A model generated the notes under the pieces. That model had not been told where the DNA came from. It worked only from the letters and a program-made list of their open reading frames with translations, and did not search any database. A DNA stretch of 64,000 bases. Source: Deltaproteobacteria bacterium. Lineage in GTDB: Bacteria; Desulfobacterota; Binatia; UBA9968; JAJDTQ01. Position numbers and translations under genes: made by a program. Below, piece by piece: positions 45,801-53,573 of the stretch. Positions within the stretch are counted from its first letter, which is position 1. The number at the start of each line of letters is the position of its first letter. The stretch covers positions 42,355 to 106,354 of the forward strand of contig JAPPNF010000128.1 of NCBI GenBank assembly GCA_028818755.1, written 5' to 3'.

Positions 45801-46418
45801 TTAACCTCGAAGCTTCGCCACGAGGGATTCGTAGGACGTCCGGTTGATCACGCGATTGAACTGCGCACGATAGTTGTTGACCAGGCTGATGTTCTCGATC
45901 ACGATATCATAGATGCGCCAGCCGTCCGGGTCGCTCACACGGTGCAGGCGGTAGTTGACATCGAACCTTCGCCCGTCCCGATCCACGATCCTGGTATTCA
46001 CCCGGGCGTAACGGCCGTCGATCTCTTCGCCGAGAAAATGCATCCGCTGGCCGTTGTAGGCGGAGATACGGCTCGCATAGGTTCTCTCCAACAAGCGGGT
46101 AAAGAGTTGTGTGAACTCTTTCCGCTGCTCCGGAGTGCGGCGGCGCCAGTGGGCGCCGAGGGAGCGCCGAGCCATCTCGGAGAAGTCGAAGAGCGGCAGG
46201 ACCGCCGCCCGGAGGCGTTCCAGCTTGGCGTCTTCTCGCAGCTTCGAGTCGCCGAGAATCGAGACGCCGAGCCGCAGCGCCTTTTCGATCTCGCGCCCGG
46301 GGCCGTCTTCCGCGGCCGCCGTCGACGCGAGACAACCTATCGCCAACAGGATCGCGCACATCCACGAGCGTCCGGAGCCACCGCGTACGCCCCTCTTCTC
46401 CGCAAATGTCTGCTCCAT
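45801..46418 (-). CDS. MlaC-like phospholipid-binding protein
   Basis: A 205-aa periplasmic protein. The N-terminus has a signal peptide (SWMCAILLAIGCLASTAAA). The mature part has LFDFSEMARRSLGAHWRRRTPEQRKEF and FTQLFTRLLERTYASRI, the signature of the MlaC/Ttg2D family, which carries phospholipids between outer and inner membrane. The other Mla genes (mlaA, mlaB, mlaD, mlaE, mlaF) are not in the window, so this copy is an orphan. The ATG at 46418 has GGAG 6 nt upstream. Nudix lies 30 nt downstream. Confidence 0.88.
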   Translation of the reverse strand: MEQTFAEKRGVRGGSGRSWMCAILLAIGCLASTAAAEDGPGREIEKALRLGVSILGDSKLREDAKLERLRAAVLPLFDFSEMARRSLGAHWRRRTPEQRKEFTQLFTRLLERTYASRISAYNGQRMHFLGEEIDGRYARVNTRIVDRDGRRFDVNYRLHRVSDPDGWRIYDIVIENISLVNNYRAQFNRVINRTSYESLVAKLRG

Positions 46419-46492
46419 GACACTCCGAGCCACCCAATTTAAGCAATTATCCTCGGGAATCCAAACCTAGCAGCATGTAACGTCCCGGCGTC

Positions 46493-47290
46493 TCAGGCAA
46501 GCCGCACGGTCTTCGAGAAGTCGTAGTCGAGCGGGATGTCGCCCTCGAACTCCCACTCCACCCGTGACGGACCGGGGTCGGCGGCCAGGTGCTGCGCCAG
46601 GAACCGGAACAGCAGCTCCCACGCCGCCTCCGCCGACTCGGGCCGGTAGCGCCCCGGCATGGTGTCGTTGAGCCAGCCGTGGGGGGCATCCGGGAAAATG
46701 CGGATGGAGTAGCTCTTCCAGGAATCCTCCAACGCGCGGCGGAAACGCAGCACGTCGTCCACCGAGATGATATGGTCACTGTCGCCGAAAGCCCCCAGCA
46801 CCGGGCACGACAGCCGCTTGATGAACTCGCCGACCGGGGTCGGGCGTTCTTCGTGGGGCTCCCAGTCGCGCTGGTAGATGCCGCCGTAGAACACCACGGC
46901 ACAGCGCAAATCGTCGCGGTAGGCTGCCGCCAGCAGCGGTTGCCGTCCGGTCTGGCACACGCCCATGACCGCGATGCGGCCGCCGTCCACGAAATCCTGC
47001 CCTCGAAGGTACGCCATGCATTCATCGAGATCGGTCAGCGCCTGGTCGTCGCGGATGCCGACGCCCACGTCTCCGCGGGCCAGGGCTTCCCGGTCTCCGC
47101 TGAAGCGCGAGAACATGTCGGGCGCCAACGCCACGTAACCGTTCTCGGCCAAACGCTCGGCGATGTCCGTCGTGTGCTGCACGACGCCGTAGCGCTCGTG
47201 AAGCTGAATCACCGCCGGCCACCGGCCGTCCCCCGCCGGTCTCGCCAGATAACCCTTCTTGCCCGGAGCGAACTCGACCTCCGCAATCAT
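46493..47290 (-). CDS. Dienelactone hydrolase family protein
   Basis: A 265-aa alpha/beta hydrolase. The nucleophile is a cysteine in VMGVCQTGRQ (serine in most other hydrolases), with FGDSDHI for the aspartate and DAPHGWLND for the histidine. IQLHERYGV supplies the glutamate that holds the cysteine in dienelactone hydrolases. DLH opens dienelactones in chloroaromatic degradation, but many relatives act on other esters. It is divergent from the dipeptide epimerase gene; LHE copy 3 lies between them. Confidence 0.87.
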   Translation of the reverse strand: MIAEVEFAPGKKGYLARPAGDGRWPAVIQLHERYGVVQHTTDIAERLAENGYVALAPDMFSRFSGDREALARGDVGVGIRDDQALTDLDECMAYLRGQDFVDGGRIAVMGVCQTGRQPLLAAAYRDDLRCAVVFYGGIYQRDWEPHEERPTPVGEFIKRLSCPVLGAFGDSDHIISVDDVLRFRRALEDSWKSYSIRIFPDAPHGWLNDTMPGRYRPESAEAAWELLFRFLAQHLAADPGPSRVEWEFEGDIPLDYDFSKTVRLA

Positions 47291-47422
47291 GTCCGACCCT
47301 CCTTCGTGGATGGTATCAGTGCCTGAAACGTACCAGATCGAACCGGATGACGCGACGAAAGACGCGAAATCCGCCGCTGGCCTGCGTCAAGCATTCACGA
47401 TAGATTGGCAGCACACGACACC

Positions 47423-47583
47423 AGTGTCCTGTCTCACCAATAGCGTTATGAAGCTGCGAGGGCATTTTTGTCGTGGGCAAGGCGCGATGACGAGCAGTGG
47501 CGGGTACCACGCGAGGAAGAGCAACGCAGCCGACGGCAAAAAGGACCCGCAGATTCATAACGCTATTGGTGAGACAGGACACC
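47423..47583 (+). repeat. Long-hairpin element (LHE) copy 3
   Basis: The outer arms (47424-47452 and 47554-47582) are perfect 29-bp inverted repeats. The element is almost the same as copy 2, with five differences in 161 nt. The inner stem has one mismatch and one G-T pair. Flanks read CA on both sides in place of TA. It fills the middle of a 319-nt gap (47291-47609) between divergent genes; the remainder of the gap shows no other feature. Confidence 0.92.
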
Positions 47584-47609
47584 AGGCCCCGGCGGCCGGG
47601 AAACTGCTC

Positions 47610-48680
47610 TTGCCGGAGATCACTCACATCGAAGCGCGCGCCCTGAACGCGTCCCTCAAGGCTCCCTTCACCATCGCCGGGGCGCGGCTGGACACGGTGC
47701 GCAACGTCGCCGTCCGGCTCGACCTCGCCGACGGTTCCAGCGGCTGGGGCGAGATCCCGATCCTGCCCACGGTCACGCCGGAAGATCAGCCCACCGCGCT
47801 GGAGGCGGCCCGGCAGGCGGCGCGGGCGTGGACCGGCCGGGACGCGGGACGGTGGCGGCCGCTCGTGGAGGAGCTGGCGGACAGCCTGCCGGCGGCGCCG
47901 ACGGCGCGCGCCGGCATGGAGATGGCCCTGTTCGACGCCCTCGCGCGGAGCTGGAACATTCCCCTCTTCGCCTACTTCGGCGGCGCCGCCGACCGCGTCG
48001 TCACGGACATCACGATTCCCATCTGCGCGGCGGAAGAAGCCCGCCGGCTCGCGGCCGAGTATCGGGGCCGTGGTTTCGTCACCCTGAAGACCAAGGTCGG
48101 CGCGGACGTGGACGCCGACGTCGAGCGCATCAAGGCCATCCGCGAGGGCCATCCGACCAGCGACCTCATCCTCGACGCCAACGAGGGCTATGACGTGCCA
48201 CAGACCCTCGAGGTGCTCCGCACCCTTCGCCGCAAGGCGCTCGAACCGGCCCTTCTGGAGCAGCCGCTCCCGCGCGAGGACTGGGACGGCCAGGCCCGCC
48301 TGGTGCGCGAAGCGGGCGTGCCGGTGGCCGCCGACGAATCCTGCCGCTCTTCCGCGGACGCCGCGCGCATCGCCCGGGACCGTCTCGCCCACGTCATCAA
48401 CATCAAGCTGGCCAAGTGCGGCGTGGCGCAGGCCCTGGAGATCATCGCCATCGCCCGCGGCTCGGGCCTCGGCCTCATGATCGGCGGCATGGTGGAGACG
48501 CGCCTGGCCATGGGCTTCAGCGCGCACCTGGCGGCGGGTAGCGGCGCCTTCCGGTGGATCGACCTCGACACCCCCCTGCTGCTCGCGGAGGACCCGGTGT
48601 TGGGCGGATACGACGCCGACGGACCGCGCTACCGGCTCGGACACGTCACCGCCGGCCACGGCGGCGAGCTCGCGTGGTGA
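47610..48680 (+). CDS. Dipeptide epimerase (enolase superfamily)
   Basis: About 356 aa from a TTG at 47610. ITHIEARALNASLKAPF is the expected N-terminus of L-Ala-D/L-Glu epimerases. FVTLKTKVG holds the catalytic KxK lysine pair, then LILDANEG, LLEQPL and VAADESC supply the metal ligands; the second lysine is in INIKLAKCG. The open frame continues upstream through the whole LHE copy 3 without a stop, so the true start is uncertain and may have been changed by the insertion. Its stop overlaps the start of the asparaginase gene (GTGA), suggesting a shared peptide-recycling role. Confidence 0.87.
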   Translation: MPEITHIEARALNASLKAPFTIAGARLDTVRNVAVRLDLADGSSGWGEIPILPTVTPEDQPTALEAARQAARAWTGRDAGRWRPLVEELADSLPAAPTARAGMEMALFDALARSWNIPLFAYFGGAADRVVTDITIPICAAEEARRLAAEYRGRGFVTLKTKVGADVDADVERIKAIREGHPTSDLILDANEGYDVPQTLEVLRTLRRKALEPALLEQPLPREDWDGQARLVREAGVPVAADESCRSSADAARIARDRLAHVINIKLAKCGVAQALEIIAIARGSGLGLMIGGMVETRLAMGFSAHLAAGSGAFRWIDLDTPLLLAEDPVLGGYDADGPRYRLGHVTAGHGGELAW

Positions 48681-49528
48681 GTTCCCAACCCGCCATTATC
48701 GTTCACGGCGGCGCCGGCCGCGGCTCCGGCGAGCGGCGGGAGGCGCGGCTCGCCGGATGCGGGGAGGCCGCCCTTGTGGGATGGCAGGTCGTTCAGGCCG
48801 GGGGACAGGCGCTGGACGCCGTGGAAGCCGCGGTCGCGACGCTGGAAGACGACCCGCTCTTCAACGCCGGCACCGGATCGTCGCTGAACCGGGACGGGGA
48901 AGTGGAGATGGATGCGGCGGTGATGTCCGGCACCCTTCAGGCCGGCGCGGTAGCCGCGGTCTCGGGGATCCGCAATCCCATCCGGTTGGCGCGGAAGGTG
49001 CTGGAGGACGGCCGCCACGTGCTGCTCGCTGGACCGGGCGCCCGCGAGTTCGCGCGGCGGGCCGGGATTTCTCCGGTCCCGCCCGAAACCCTCGTCACCC
49101 CTGCCCAACGGGACCGCTGGGAAGAGAGTCACGGCACGGTGGGTTGCGTGGCGGTGGACCGAAACGGCCGCATCGCCGCCGGCACCTCCACCGGCGGCAC
49201 CCCGGGCAAGCTTCCCGGCCGCGTCGGCGACAGCCCGCTCATCGGCTGCGGCACCTACGCGAACCCCGCCGGCGCCGCTTCGTGCACGGGCGAAGGCGAG
49301 GCCATCATCAAGGTGCTGCTGGCCAAGACCTCGGTGGATTTGATGGACTCGGGCGCCGGTCCCGCGGAAGCTGCCCGACGGGCCGTCGCGCTGCTGGCGC
49401 GGCAGACCAGCGGACAGGCCGGCGTCATCCTGGCGGATCGGTCCGGCGCGGTCGGCTACGCCCACAACGCCGAAGAGATGCCCGTCTGCTACATCGTGGA
49501 GGGGGAGGAGCCGGTCACGGCCTCTTAG
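48677..49528 (+). CDS. Isoaspartyl peptidase / L-asparaginase (Ntn hydrolase, T2 family)
   Basis: A 283-aa plant-type asparaginase. AIIVHGGAGR opens the protein and NAGTGSSLNRDGEVEMDA is the substrate loop. ESHGTVGCVAVDRNG carries the threonine at which the precursor cuts itself. TSTGGTPGKLPGRVGDSPLIG is typical. The GTG at 48677 overlaps the upstream TGA. Together with dipeptide epimerase it may recycle cell-wall or damaged peptides. Length is slightly short (300-320 is usual). Confidence 0.9.
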   Translation: MSSQPAIIVHGGAGRGSGERREARLAGCGEAALVGWQVVQAGGQALDAVEAAVATLEDDPLFNAGTGSSLNRDGEVEMDAAVMSGTLQAGAVAAVSGIRNPIRLARKVLEDGRHVLLAGPGAREFARRAGISPVPPETLVTPAQRDRWEESHGTVGCVAVDRNGRIAAGTSTGGTPGKLPGRVGDSPLIGCGTYANPAGAASCTGEGEAIIKVLLAKTSVDLMDSGAGPAEAARRAVALLARQTSGQAGVILADRSGAVGYAHNAEEMPVCYIVEGEEPVTAS

Positions 49529-49557
49529 CAATCGTTGAGAGTTGCGGTGCGCGAGCT

Positions 49558-49590
49558 CCCTCACCCCGACCCTCTCCCTGAGGGAGAGGG
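49558..49590. repeat. REP-like unit (CCCTCTCCC family), copy D
   Basis: CCCTCACCC is followed by the hairpin CCCTCTCCC-tga-GGGAGAGGG. A single half-unit, it lies between the convergent asparaginase and nucleotidyltransferase genes. Confidence 0.8.
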
Positions 49591-49610
49591 GGTGGATGGT
49601 GCGGGGACAT

Positions 49611-50459
49611 TCAGGAGCGCGTCAGGCCGAGGTCTCGGAGCCGGTCCTTGAGAGCCCGCGGAGTCATCCGGGTGCGCAACAACCCACGCACCGCCTCCCC
49701 GGCCTCGCCGGGTTCCGCCGCCCGCGCCATCAGGGTCTCCAGCGACACTTCCGTCTCGGCCCATTCCCGCACCGGATACAGCGTATCGATGGCCGCGACC
49801 CGCAGGTCATAGGAGTCCCGGAACGCGCCCGTGGCGGCAACGAACGCCCGCACCGCCTCGGGAACGTCGCCGTCCCAGGACGACCCCTCCTCGACGCCGC
49901 GCCGCACCGCGCTCGAGGACTGGTCCTTCAGGTGGGCGGCAAGCGCCAGGGGTTCGACGCGGTCGCGGTAGGGTAGGTTCGCCGGTTGGTCCAGCAGCGC
50001 CCGCAGCTCGGCGGCGCCCCAATCCTCGCGGTTGGCGGCCACGAGCCGCACGTGGGCGAACAGGGCGTCCAGCGCCCGCTCGCGGTCATCGTAGTATTTC
50101 GGATCGAAGATCTGCAGCACCTTGTCCATGCCGACGATGAACCGGAGGTCCGGGTCGCCGCCGAAGCTCGCGCGGAACCCCGGCGCCTGCTCGGAGTACA
50201 GCCCGCGGTTCACCACCGCCACCCTCAGCCACGGGTGGTCCCGGGCGAGCAGCGACAGCAAGAGCAGCCGGTCCTCGCGGCAGAGGCCTTCCACGCGCTC
50301 CTTGTCGACGATGACGCTGCTCAGGGAGTATACGACGCAATCCAGCTCGAACCGCCGCATGGCGGCGGCGGCCAGATCGGTGTGGGCGATGGTGGGCGGA
50401 TTGAAGGAGCCCGGAAGAATGCCTACCCGGCCGCCTCCGATGCGGTCCGGACCGGCCAC
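49611..50459 (-). CDS. Nucleotidyltransferase, NadD-like
   Basis: A 282-aa protein with the HxGH-type adenylyltransferase signature in GILPGSFNPPTIAHTDLA, and QSSSAVRRGV in the position of the ISxTxxR motif. This fold transfers AMP or CMP to NaMN, FMN, pantetheine phosphate and others. At 282 aa it is longer than NadD (about 200-220) and has an extra C-terminal helical part, so NadD itself is not certain. The GTG at 50459 has GAGG 8 nt upstream. The frame stays open back to the TAG of the zinc-ribbon gene (34 codons), and that stretch also looks protein-like (RLFGFREALERVE). Confidence 0.75.
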   Translation of the reverse strand: MAGPDRIGGGRVGILPGSFNPPTIAHTDLAAAAMRRFELDCVVYSLSSVIVDKERVEGLCREDRLLLLSLLARDHPWLRVAVVNRGLYSEQAPGFRASFGGDPDLRFIVGMDKVLQIFDPKYYDDRERALDALFAHVRLVAANREDWGAAELRALLDQPANLPYRDRVEPLALAAHLKDQSSSAVRRGVEEGSSWDGDVPEAVRAFVAATGAFRDSYDLRVAAIDTLYPVREWAETEVSLETLMARAAEPGEAGEAVRGLLRTRMTPRALKDRLRDLGLTRS

Positions 50460-50561
50460 GACGACGGCCTCGGGCGCCGCCGCGGCTTCAACGCGTTCCA
50501 GCGCCTCGCGGAAACCGAAGAGGCGCCCAAGGTCGAAAAAGTCGTGCCGCGACGAGGCCTC

Positions 50562-50708
50562 CTATTTCCAGATCCTGGGGCTTTCTTCCTCGGGGAAATA
50601 AACGTCACAGAAGGGGCAGTGGAACTCCATGCCGGACCCCAGCATGTGCGGGTTGACGACGAACTTTTCGCTGCATTTCGGACACGTGATTTCGACAGCC
50701 TGACCCAT
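50562..50708 (-). CDS. Small zinc-ribbon protein next to UbiD gene
   Basis: The protein is 48 aa. Two cysteine pairs, ITCPKCSEKF (residues 7-16) and HCPFCDVYFP (30-39), form a zinc ribbon. The ATG at 50708 has AAAGGA about 7 nt upstream and lies 15 nt after the UbiD stop, so the two are cotranscribed. The layout recalls the small zinc-ribbon D subunits (VdcD, BsdD, ShdD) of non-oxidative hydroxyaryl decarboxylases, although the sequence is not obviously the same. It ends in TAG, and the same frame continues open into the nucleotidyltransferase. Function inferred from context only. Confidence 0.75.
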   Translation of the reverse strand: MGQAVEITCPKCSEKFVVNPHMLGSGMEFHCPFCDVYFPEEESPRIWK

Positions 50709-50723
50709 GAAGCTTTCCTTTCA

Positions 50724-52169
50724 CTACGACCAGTACGTGGTGCGGTCGATGGGGATGTGCGAGAGGATCTCTCCAGGGATGAAATCCTCGACCTTGATCC
50801 GTTCCATGGCCTCGTCGGGCACCTTGGACACCGGCGAGAACGGCCGGTCCAGCGGACGCGTGGCGTCCACGATCATCCCGGAGGTCTTGATCTCGTCCAC
50901 CAGCGAGGGATCCAGGAAGTTGCCGCGGAAGAGCGGCTTCAGGATCGACACCTGGCGGTGCGGCTGCACGCGCGTGGCCAGCGCCCACAGGATGTCCGTG
51001 GGATTGTACACGTTGATGTCGTCGTCGAAGACGAAGACGTTCTTGGTGTGGTCGAAGGTGAGCGCCGCGGCCGCCGCCCGGCCGGGATCGCCTTCGGACA
51101 GCTTCTTCATGGCGATGAAGACGTTGTAGTGGGCATGGCGGCCCATCTTGCATACCGCGGTCACGCCGGGCACGGCTTCGCGGCAACGCCGGAGGTAGGC
51201 GCCCTCCCGCGGCAGGTCCATCCACGGCTTGTCGCCTTCCGGGGTGATGATGGACTGGAACATGGCGCCCTTGCGCCAGTTCATGGCCGTGACCTTGTAC
51301 TCCACGCAGGTCGTGTATCGCTGCGGCCCGAGATAGCCCGGGGCCTCGCCGAAGGGACCCTCCACCACTCGCTTGTTGGGTTGCAGCAGGCCCTCGATGA
51401 CCACCTCGGCGTCGGCCGGGATGAGGAAGTTGTCGCCCCAGGTGGACGACGGCGTGAGCCGCAGGGGCTCCTGCATGTAGCCGCCGATGATGTCGAACTC
51501 GCTCACCTCGAACGCGCCGCTGTAGCACGCGCCCATGTGGTAGGCCGGGTGATGCCCCAGCACGGTGGCCACGGGACACTCCATGTTGTTGTCCTCGTAG
51601 TCCTTGAAGATCTTCCACAGGTGGCGCGGCGAGGCGTAGAGCGCCGTGCTCTGGGGCGACTTGACCTCCATGCGGTGGTACGAGCAGTTGTAGATGCCGG
51701 AGGTGCGCTCCTTGGTGACGGTGGACATGACGATGTAGGGGCCGCCGTCCATGTAGTGATGGCGCATCACCGGGATCTGGTAGATGTCCACGTCCTTGCC
51801 GGTCTGGACGTTCTGCATCACCGGCGCCTGGTCCCGTTCGATGACCACCGGCTCGATGCGGTGCTCCTCGCGCTCCAGGCATATGTCGGTCATCACCTCC
51901 CGGCTCGTGTTCTTATCCAGCCCAAGAGCCACCTGGGTCTTGCCCTGGGAGATCTCGCAGTTCATGGTCAGCTTGATGTCGGACGGCTGGCCGTGAAGGT
52001 TCAGCGGGTTGTCGAAGACCAGGATGGGGAACTTCCTCAACTCATCCAGGTGCTTGATGAGCGCGCTCACGTCGTAGTGGGCCGGGTCCACCTGCTTGGT
52101 CACGTGGACCACCTCGTTGGGAATCTCCCGCTGGCAGTCTTCCAGAAACGATCCCAGGCTCTTGGGCAT
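50724..52169 (-). CDS. UbiD-family (de)carboxylase, paralogue 4
   Basis: A 481-aa UbiD-type enzyme. The catalytic motifs are SYHRMEV for arginine, EGPFGEAPGYLG for the glutamates, and FVFDDDINVYNPTD, with VQPHRQV after it. The ATG at 52169 leads a three-gene unit with the zinc ribbon and the nucleotidyltransferase. Upstream is a 219-nt divergent region to the tctC gene with repeated CGAAG boxes. Transporter and decarboxylase may therefore be regulated together on a carboxylic acid. Confidence 0.93.
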   Translation of the reverse strand: MPKSLGSFLEDCQREIPNEVVHVTKQVDPAHYDVSALIKHLDELRKFPILVFDNPLNLHGQPSDIKLTMNCEISQGKTQVALGLDKNTSREVMTDICLEREEHRIEPVVIERDQAPVMQNVQTGKDVDIYQIPVMRHHYMDGGPYIVMSTVTKERTSGIYNCSYHRMEVKSPQSTALYASPRHLWKIFKDYEDNNMECPVATVLGHHPAYHMGACYSGAFEVSEFDIIGGYMQEPLRLTPSSTWGDNFLIPADAEVVIEGLLQPNKRVVEGPFGEAPGYLGPQRYTTCVEYKVTAMNWRKGAMFQSIITPEGDKPWMDLPREGAYLRRCREAVPGVTAVCKMGRHAHYNVFIAMKKLSEGDPGRAAAAALTFDHTKNVFVFDDDINVYNPTDILWALATRVQPHRQVSILKPLFRGNFLDPSLVDEIKTSGMIVDATRPLDRPFSPVSKVPDEAMERIKVEDFIPGEILSHIPIDRTTYWS

Positions 52170-52212
52170 GTGTCACCTCTCTCGCGATGTGTTGGATACT
52201 CTGGCTTGGATT

Positions 52213-52273
52213 TTCCGAAGATTCTGCTCTTCGAAGACTACTGCGCTTCGAAGTTTTGGGTTTTTAGCCGAAG
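52213..52273. promoter_or_regulatory. Repeated CTTCGAAG boxes in divergent UbiD/tctC spacer
   Basis: Perfect 8-bp palindromes CTTCGAAG occur at 52229-52236 and 52246-52253. Weaker matches lie on each side (TTCCGAAG at 52213-52220, GCCGAAG at 52267-52273). Spacing is 16-21 nt, near one and a half to two helix turns. This looks like an operator array for the two divergent genes. TTTTGGGTTTTT after the second box is the only T-rich patch. Confidence 0.4.
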
Positions 52274-52388
52274 CCCCCGAGGTTGTCAAACCGCGCCCGA
52301 GCCGGATTAGCGGTTGACAGGCGGAGCCTACCCGCAATAGAGAAGTGTCATGTCCGGGACACCGGACCAACTCAGGAAGGAGCATGCA

Positions 52389-53468
52389 ATGAACCGACGT
52401 TCCGCAACTTTCGCAGCCGCAATCGTTACCCTGTGCCTCGCCTTCGGAACCGTGACCGCGGGGGCCGCCGACGTCTCCTTCAAGGGGAAGACCGTCGCCA
52501 TCCTGATCCCCTACTCCGTGGGCGGCGCCGCCGACATCATGGCGCGCCAGATGCTTCCGTTCATCGGCAAGCAGATCCCCGGAAACCCCACCACCATCAT
52601 CAAGAACATGCCCGGCGGCGGGGGCATCGTGGGCGAGAACTGGGTGTACAACTCGGCGCCCGCCGATGGCACCGTCATCGGCCAGTTCTCCACCTCGGTG
52701 ACCGACACCATCTTCAAGCCCGACAAGGTCAAGTTCGAGCTCGCCAAGCTCCAGTGGCTGGGGGGCGTGCGCGAAACCACCGTCACCTTCGTCAGCAAGG
52801 ACTTGGGCATCACCAAGGGCACCGAGCTGGGCGGCGTCAAGAAGAAGCTCTTCTTCGGCACCACCTCGATCCAGAGCCCGCGGTCGATGATCCCGCGGCT
52901 GCTCCTGAAGATCCTGGGCAAGGACCACAAGCTGGTGACCGGATACGGCAGCAGCGGCGACATGCGCGCGGCCATCCGCCGGGGCGAGCTGAACATGACC
53001 AACGACAGCCAGAGCGGCTACTTCGCCGCGGTGCTGCCGATGGTCGAGGAAGGCGCGGTGGTGCCCATTGCCCAGGAAGGCACCGTCCAGGACGGCAAGA
53101 TCATCCGCGACCCTCGGCTGCCGGACCTGCCGACCTACTACGAGATCGTCCTGGAGCTGAAGGGCGAGTCCATCAGGAAGGACCCCAACTACCGGGCCAT
53201 GGAACTCCTGGCCTACCTCGGCGGCGTCCGCCGTGGCTGGATCTACGCGGCGCGGGTCCCCAGGAACGTCTTCAACACCATGGCGGCAAGCTTCGACAAG
53301 TTCCTGAAGGACAAGGAGATGGTCGCCCACTTCAAGAAGGCCATCGGCTTCCAGTTGGTGTCGCTGAACGCGCCCGCGGCCCAGGCCATCATCGACAAGG
53401 TCGTGGAGATCCAGAAGCGCGACCCGGAAGCCCTGGAGATCCTGAAGGCCATGGCCAAGAAGCCCTGA
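52389..53468 (+). CDS. tctC: Tripartite tricarboxylate transporter substrate-binding protein
   Basis: A 359-aa periplasmic binding protein. The signal peptide spans about residues 1-27, with cleavage after TAGAA. The mature part has VAILIPYSVGGAADIMAR and NMPGGGGIVGENWVYN, which form the carboxylate-binding loops of the TctC (Bug) family. The ATG at 52389 has AAGGAG 8 nt upstream. It is followed by tctA (105 nt later) and tctB, giving a complete transporter that captures a di- or tricarboxylate or aromatic acid. Specificity is unknown. Confidence 0.9.
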   Translation: MNRRSATFAAAIVTLCLAFGTVTAGAADVSFKGKTVAILIPYSVGGAADIMARQMLPFIGKQIPGNPTTIIKNMPGGGGIVGENWVYNSAPADGTVIGQFSTSVTDTIFKPDKVKFELAKLQWLGGVRETTVTFVSKDLGITKGTELGGVKKKLFFGTTSIQSPRSMIPRLLLKILGKDHKLVTGYGSSGDMRAAIRRGELNMTNDSQSGYFAAVLPMVEEGAVVPIAQEGTVQDGKIIRDPRLPDLPTYYEIVLELKGESIRKDPNYRAMELLAYLGGVRRGWIYAARVPRNVFNTMAASFDKFLKDKEMVAHFKKAIGFQLVSLNAPAAQAIIDKVVEIQKRDPEALEILKAMAKKP

Positions 53469-53573
53469 ACCGGGTCGCGGCCTTCGCCCGGGTGCTGCCC
53501 GCCCCGCAGGGGTTTCTCGTTGCCGGCAAGGAGCGATCACCCTTAGGGGCGGGTATCACCGGATCCCCTTATC

